Shown piece after piece: positions 5,379-8,327 of a stretch of 8,327 nt of DNA. The notes under the pieces were generated by a model. It saw only the letters and a program-made list of their open reading frames with translations, was not told the origin of the DNA and did not search any database. Origin of the DNA: Gammaproteobacteria bacterium (GTDB lineage Bacteria > Pseudomonadota > Gammaproteobacteria > SZUA-140); the NCBI GenBank assembly GCA_026994735.1, contig JALWQD010000069.1, positions 1-8,327 on the forward strand, read 5' to 3'. Position 1 is the first letter of the stretch. Every line of letters starts with the position of its first letter. Both the position numbers and the translations under genes were made by a program.

Positions 5379-6314
5379 ATGACAACAAGCAAGCAAACGC
5401 ACCCGGGGCAATGGCGCCAAGAACCCGCACTACCCGAGGCCCGGTCACACTGCCCAACGGCTGTCTATAAAGGACGGGTTTTTGGTTTTGGAGGCGGTGG
5501 GCCAGCCTTCAAGAGCATGAATTCAACCATCATCTTTGACCCGGCAAGCAACCAGTGGAACGAAGGCACAGCCATGCCGACACTGCGCTCAGGCGCTATC
5601 GCACGTACGGTAGGGGATGATATTTACATTATCGGTGGCGGCTTCAAACAGCCCGATGATACCTTTCGCTTTCTTCATACAACCGACATTTACCATCCCG
5701 ATAGCGATAGCTGGAGCAGTGGTCCCGACATGATCATGCCACATGACTATCCCGGCGGCGTTGTTCATGATGGCTACTTTTATATTCTTGGCGGGCATCA
5801 TCCCGATGCGACACTATCCGGGCCGAAAACCGATCCCGGTTTCCCCTTCTGCGAACGCCTCAATCTGGCAACCGGCACCTGGGAAGAAATCGCCCCCTTA
5901 CCGACTCCTCGATTTGCTCTCGAAGCCGTTGTTATGGATGATAAAATTGTCACCTTTGGTGGTGTTGCCTTTACCCCGGAAGGCTTCAATAACTTCTCTC
6001 ACCTGGAAGTCTATGATCCGGCCAGCAACAGCTGGAGCCAGGCCGAAGTCGAACTCCCCTGGACCGCAGCCGGCGCAGGTGCCTGTATCGCTGATGGCAA
6101 ACTTTTTATCTTTGGTGGCTATAGTGGTGATGGCATTTCTGACCATGCAGCCTGTTATGACCCCGACACCAATGAGTGGCAACTGCTGCCGGCTATCCCA
6201 CAACCTCTATGTGCAATGGGCGTCGCCGTCATTGGCAAATCGATATACCTGCTCGGTGGCTGGGCTGACGATGGGCGCACACCACAGGATGTCTGCTTTC
6301 AGTACAGCTTTTGA
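5379..6314 (+). CDS. Cytosolic kelch-repeat beta-propeller protein, six blades, function unknown
   Basis: The 311-residue product is made almost entirely of kelch repeats: a hydrophobic strand ending in Gly-Gly, then a Tyr/Phe-Asp-Pro...Trp strand. The pairs are VFGFGGG (34-40) with FDPASNQW (53-60); IYIIGGG (82-88) with YHPDSDSW (105-112); FYILGGH (134-140) with LNLATGTW (161-168); IVTFGGV (190-196) with YDPASNSW (212-219); LFIFGGY (242-248) with YDPDTNEW (260-267); and IYLLGGW (289-295), whose last strand is probably supplied by the N-terminal QWRQEPALPEARS, closing the ring. There is no signal peptide, unlike periplasmic NanM-type mutarotases, so it should be cytosolic. The ATG at 5379 has AAAGG 11 nt upstream; a TTG at 5304 would add 25 unrelated residues. 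Its stop overlaps the start of the E1-like gene, so the two are probably made together. Kelch propellers usually bind proteins or sugars; the ligand here is unknown. Confidence 0.88.
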   Translation: MTTSKQTHPGQWRQEPALPEARSHCPTAVYKGRVFGFGGGGPAFKSMNSTIIFDPASNQWNEGTAMPTLRSGAIARTVGDDIYIIGGGFKQPDDTFRFLHTTDIYHPDSDSWSSGPDMIMPHDYPGGVVHDGYFYILGGHHPDATLSGPKTDPGFPFCERLNLATGTWEEIAPLPTPRFALEAVVMDDKIVTFGGVAFTPEGFNNFSHLEVYDPASNSWSQAEVELPWTAAGAGACIADGKLFIFGGYSGDGISDHAACYDPDTNEWQLLPAIPQPLCAMGVAVIGKSIYLLGGWADDGRTPQDVCFQYSF

Positions 6315-7099
6315 TCGCGCCTGAAATCAATCTCAACGATAGGGATCTCGACCGTTATAGCCGCCATTTGCTGTTACCGGAGTTTTCAGAAAAGCAGCAA
6401 TGGCTGTTATCGCGGGCGCGGATTCTTATTGTCGGTGCCGGCGGTCTTGGCAGCTCAGCGGCACTTTTTCTCGCCGCCAGTGGCATTGGAAAAATCATTA
6501 TTGCTGATGGTGACAGCGTCGAATTGAGTAATTTGCAACGGCAGATCATTCATGATGAAACAACGATCGGACACAACAAGGTTGATTCAGCACATGCCCG
6601 CTTAACTGCTCTCAATTCAGATATTATGGTAGAAACCCTGGCCGAAAAAATCACCGGCGCCCGCCTTGATGATCAAATCAGCCGTGCAGACCTGATCATT
6701 GATGGCAGCGACAACTTCAACACACGTTACGCAATCAATCGTTGCTGTCTGTTACATCACAAGCCACTGGTCTACGGTGCCGCCATTGGTTGGTACGGCC
6801 ACCTCAGCGTCTTTGATTACCGCCCGGGCAGTGCCTGCCTTGAATGCCTCTTCGCCGAGCAAGGTCATGGCAAAAAAGAAGATTGCAGTTCCAGTGGCGT
6901 TTTTTCGCCCCTCACAGGCGTGATCGGTTCTTTGCAGGCAAGCGAGGCGATTAAAGTTATCAGCAACATTGGCCAGACAAGTACCGGCAAGCTGCAGTGT
7001 ATCGACCTCTTGCGCTCGCAATGGCGCTACCTCAAGCTATCTGCTGATCCTGACTGCACGGTCTGTGGAACAAAAGCAAAACGGTCTTGTCCATCCTGA
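6311..7099 (+). CDS. MoeB/ThiF-type E1-like adenylyltransferase (single domain)
   Basis: This 262-residue enzyme has the MoeB length and residue spacing. It would adenylate the C-terminal glycine of a ubiquitin-like sulfur carrier (MoaD or ThiS). Visible are RYSRHLLLPEF (15-25); ATP-binding GAGGLG (42-47); NLQRQI (74-79, R77 equals R73 of E. coli MoeB); DGSDN (131-135, D134 equals catalytic D130); zinc cysteines C176/C179 and C249/C252; and C192 before GVFSPLTGVIGSLQASEAIK, at the place of C187. The start is TTG, whose bases overlap the kelch TGA stop (TTGA). There is no Shine-Dalgarno sequence nearby and no other in-frame start near the conserved N-terminus, which points to translational coupling. 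Whether it serves MoaD or ThiS cannot be decided from motifs, because a second MoeB-type gene lies downstream. The family call is very secure. Confidence 0.93.
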   Translation: MIAPEINLNDRDLDRYSRHLLLPEFSEKQQWLLSRARILIVGAGGLGSSAALFLAASGIGKIIIADGDSVELSNLQRQIIHDETTIGHNKVDSAHARLTALNSDIMVETLAEKITGARLDDQISRADLIIDGSDNFNTRYAINRCCLLHHKPLVYGAAIGWYGHLSVFDYRPGSACLECLFAEQGHGKKEDCSSSGVFSPLTGVIGSLQASEAIKVISNIGQTSTGKLQCIDLLRSQWRYLKLSADPDCTVCGTKAKRSCPS

Positions 7100-7154
7100 G
7101 AGGCAGCCATGGAAGACAGGGCAATGACCTCCGCGTGCAAATACCTTAAGGCGG

Positions 7155-7184
7155 ATGCGACGGCCGCCGATAGTGAGGTATAAT
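7155..7184 (+). promoter_or_regulatory. Sigma-70-type promoter of the rhodanese-MoeB gene
   Basis: A perfect -10 TATAAT lies at 7179-7184 in the 229-bp gap between the two MoeB-type genes. The -35 is weak: ATGCGA at 7155-7160 (18-bp spacer) or GCGACG at 7157-7162 (16-bp spacer), each matching three of six bases. Transcription would begin near 7191, giving a leader of about 138 nt. So the last gene probably has its own promoter rather than relying on the kelch-E1 transcript. Confidence 0.5.
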
Positions 7185-7229
7185 ATGCCGCCCGGACGCA
7201 TGCGACTGACTGAATAACACTCGCCTTAA

Positions 7230-7294
7230 ACCGGCCCGGGACAGGTCGGTACACAAACCCGGTGCCAGGAAAAGCCAGATGATACCCGGCAGCC
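7230..7294 (+). promoter_or_regulatory. Structured 5' leader of the rhodanese-MoeB gene
   Basis: The leader contains a 7-bp stem, ACCGGCC/GGTCGGT (7230-7236 and 7244-7250, one G-U pair, 7-nt loop), and a bulged stem, GGTGCC/GGCAGCC (7261-7266 and 7288-7294). ACCCGG is repeated at 7257 and 7284. No T-run follows either stem, so this is not an ordinary terminator. I could not match it to a known riboswitch class. It could be a regulatory leader. Confidence 0.3.
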
Positions 7295-7328
7295 CACTCA
7301 GCAGTATGATTATTGGAGGTTCTATTAG

Positions 7329-8327
7329 ATGAAGGCCAAAGATCGGCGCTTGGCAGAGCTCCGTAGCAGCATTCCCGAAGTTACCCCTGCGGAAGCACTC
7401 GCATTACAGCAACAAGGTGCGGCACTCATTGACGTTCGTGACAATGATGAAATCGCTCAGGGCAGCCCTCTTCAGGCACACCGCCTTGGACGCAGCTACC
7501 TTGAGCTGCGCGTTGAAGAAGCTGTCCCCGAACAGGCTTCGACTGTCGTCGTCATGTGTGCCGGTGGTGTCCGCTCACTGTTTGCCGCTGACGCCCTGCA
7601 AAGCATGGGCTATACCGATGTCCGTTCGATTGCCGGCGGTTTCAGTCGTTGGAAAAATGAGGGGCAACCCTTTGAGGTTCCGCAAACCCTCGATGCCGAT
7701 GCCCGCGAGCGTTATGCCCGTCATATCCTGATGCCTGATATTGGCGAGGCAGGGCAAATCAAATTACTCAATAGCCGCGTTTTGCTGATCGGCGCCGGTG
7801 GCCTTGGCTCACCCTCTGCCTACTATCTTGCTGCTGCCGGTGTCGGCACCTTGGGAATGGTCGATCATGATGTTGTCGACAAGAGCAACCTCCAGCGCCA
7901 GATACTGCACACCGAAGACACTGTCGGCAAGCCGAAGGTTGAATCTGCACGCATTGCCTTGCAGGCTCTCAACTCCAACCTCAATTTTGTTGCCCATGAG
8001 ACTCATCTCGACAGCAGCAATGTTGAAGAGATCTTCGCCAACTATGATGTCATCGTCGATGGCACCGACAATCTCGCCACCCGTTACCTGATCAATGACG
8101 CTTGTGTCAAAATGGGTTTGCCCAATGTTCATGCCGCTGTTTACCGCTTTGAAGGCCAACTGACTGTCTTTTGGCCTCCGTATGGTGAGCAAGGTGGTTG
8201 CTATCGCTGCATGTTCCCCAACCCCCCCCCCCCCGACATGGCCCCCCCCTCTGCCCAAACTGGCGTCCGTGGCGCCCGGCCGGGAACAACGGGTTTAGTG
8301 CGAGCCCGCCGCGCGCCGGAGGTCCCT
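7329..8327 (+). CDS. Rhodanese-MoeB fusion (N-terminal sulfurtransferase, C-terminal E1-like adenylyltransferase), 3' truncated
   Basis: The visible 333 codons encode a rhodanese domain (about 15-117) followed by a MoeB domain (about 125 onward). The rhodanese part has LIDVRDNDE (33-41), the active loop C77-AGGV-R82 (CxxxxR) and IAGGFSRWKNEGQP (101-114). The MoeB part has RYARHILMPDIGE (128-140), ATP-binding GAGGLG (155-160), NLQRQI (187-192), DGTDN with D247, the first zinc pair C291/C294 and the usual proline run (299-302). Such a protein could adenylate MoaD and also supply the persulfide sulfur, like eukaryotic MOCS3/Uba4, but with the rhodanese in front. The ATG at 7329 has GGAGG 9 nt upstream. 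From about residue 306 the translation departs from the family, and the cysteine expected near 308 reads as serine, probably through sequence error (see the terminal entry). The second zinc pair lies outside the window. Confidence 0.93.
   Translation, partial: MKAKDRRLAELRSSIPEVTPAEALALQQQGAALIDVRDNDEIAQGSPLQAHRLGRSYLELRVEEAVPEQASTVVVMCAGGVRSLFAADALQSMGYTDVRSIAGGFSRWKNEGQPFEVPQTLDADARERYARHILMPDIGEAGQIKLLNSRVLLIGAGGLGSPSAYYLAAAGVGTLGMVDHDVVDKSNLQRQILHTEDTVGKPKVESARIALQALNSNLNFVAHETHLDSSNVEEIFANYDVIVDGTDNLATRYLINDACVKMGLPNVHAAVYRFEGQLTVFWPPYGEQGGCYRCMFPNPPPPDMAPPSAQTGVRGARPGTTGLVRARRAPEVP
8243..8327 (+). other. Probable low-quality sequence at the window end
   Basis: After the proline codons of the MoeB domain, the frame still shadows the family pattern APSCAxxGVLGVLPGTIGLLQATEA but reads APPSAQTGVRGARPGTTGLVRARRAPE. 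Hydrophobic and catalytic positions are replaced, often by Arg or Pro, and the bases drift to G and C. This decay in the last 85 bases, with C-runs just before it, is what the end of a poor read looks like, rather than a real pseudogene. Confidence 0.7.

Noticed and set aside
5379..6314. Periplasmic NanM-type sialic acid mutarotase
   Set aside because: There is no signal peptide at either possible start and no sialic-acid genes nearby. Kelch repeats alone do not define this function.
5379..7099. A bacterial ubiquitin-like conjugation operon
   Set aside because: Only an E1-like enzyme and a kelch protein are seen. No E2-like, JAB-protease or dedicated ubiquitin-like gene lies beside them, and the E1-like enzyme has ordinary MoeB features.
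7185..7217. ATG directly after the TATAAT box, giving a 10-codon upstream ORF
   Set aside because: It would begin upstream of or at the expected transcription start, so it is probably not in the mRNA.
7329..8327. Pseudogene or inactive MoeB because the expected cysteine near residue 308 is missing
   Set aside because: The change occurs only in the final stretch, where many conserved residues are lost together and the bases drift to G and C, so sequence error is the simpler explanation.

Overview
The window looks like chromosomal DNA from a gammaproteobacterium-like Gram-negative bacterium of roughly balanced base composition. The evidence is the PriA, MoaA, MoaC, MoaD and MoaE sequences, which have the residue spacing of the Escherichia coli proteins. 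The exact lineage cannot be named from the sequence. Both ends cut through genes, and the last ~85 bases look like poor-quality sequence, so this is probably a whole contig or a contig end. I see no rRNA, tRNA, CRISPR array, insertion sequence, phage gene or origin.

Layout from left to right. (1) The C-terminal half of the replication-restart helicase priA (+), followed after 49 nt by a PyrK-like FAD/[2Fe-2S] oxidoreductase subunit (+). (2) A 16-bp perfect palindrome and a strong bidirectional terminator between converging genes. (3) A moaA-moaC-moaD-moaE operon on the minus strand, read right to left. (4) An ~860-base divergent intergenic region with several small inverted repeats and one short Met-rich ORF just upstream of moaA, but no recognisable gene. 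(5) A plus-strand pair: a six-bladed cytosolic kelch propeller gene whose stop codon overlaps the TTG start of a MoeB/ThiF-type E1-like adenylyltransferase. (6) A promoter with a perfect TATAAT and a ~138-nt leader. (7) A second MoeB-type enzyme, this time with an N-terminal rhodanese domain, cut by the window end.

Most of the window can be read as molybdenum-cofactor (Moco) synthesis. MoaA and MoaC turn GTP into cyclic pyranopterin monophosphate. MoaE and thiocarboxylated MoaD convert that to molybdopterin. A MoeB-type enzyme adenylates the MoaD Gly-Gly tail, and the rhodanese domain of the last gene is a plausible sulfur donor for it, as in eukaryotic MOCS3 but with the domains in the opposite order. 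Two E1-like enzymes for a single visible MoaD imply that one serves another ubiquitin-like carrier, such as ThiS, or another role. moaB/mog, moeA and a molybdate transporter are absent from the window.

The least explained part is the kelch propeller translationally coupled to the simpler E1-like enzyme. I regard it as the best lead for something undescribed, but the sequence alone does not show that the two proteins work together.
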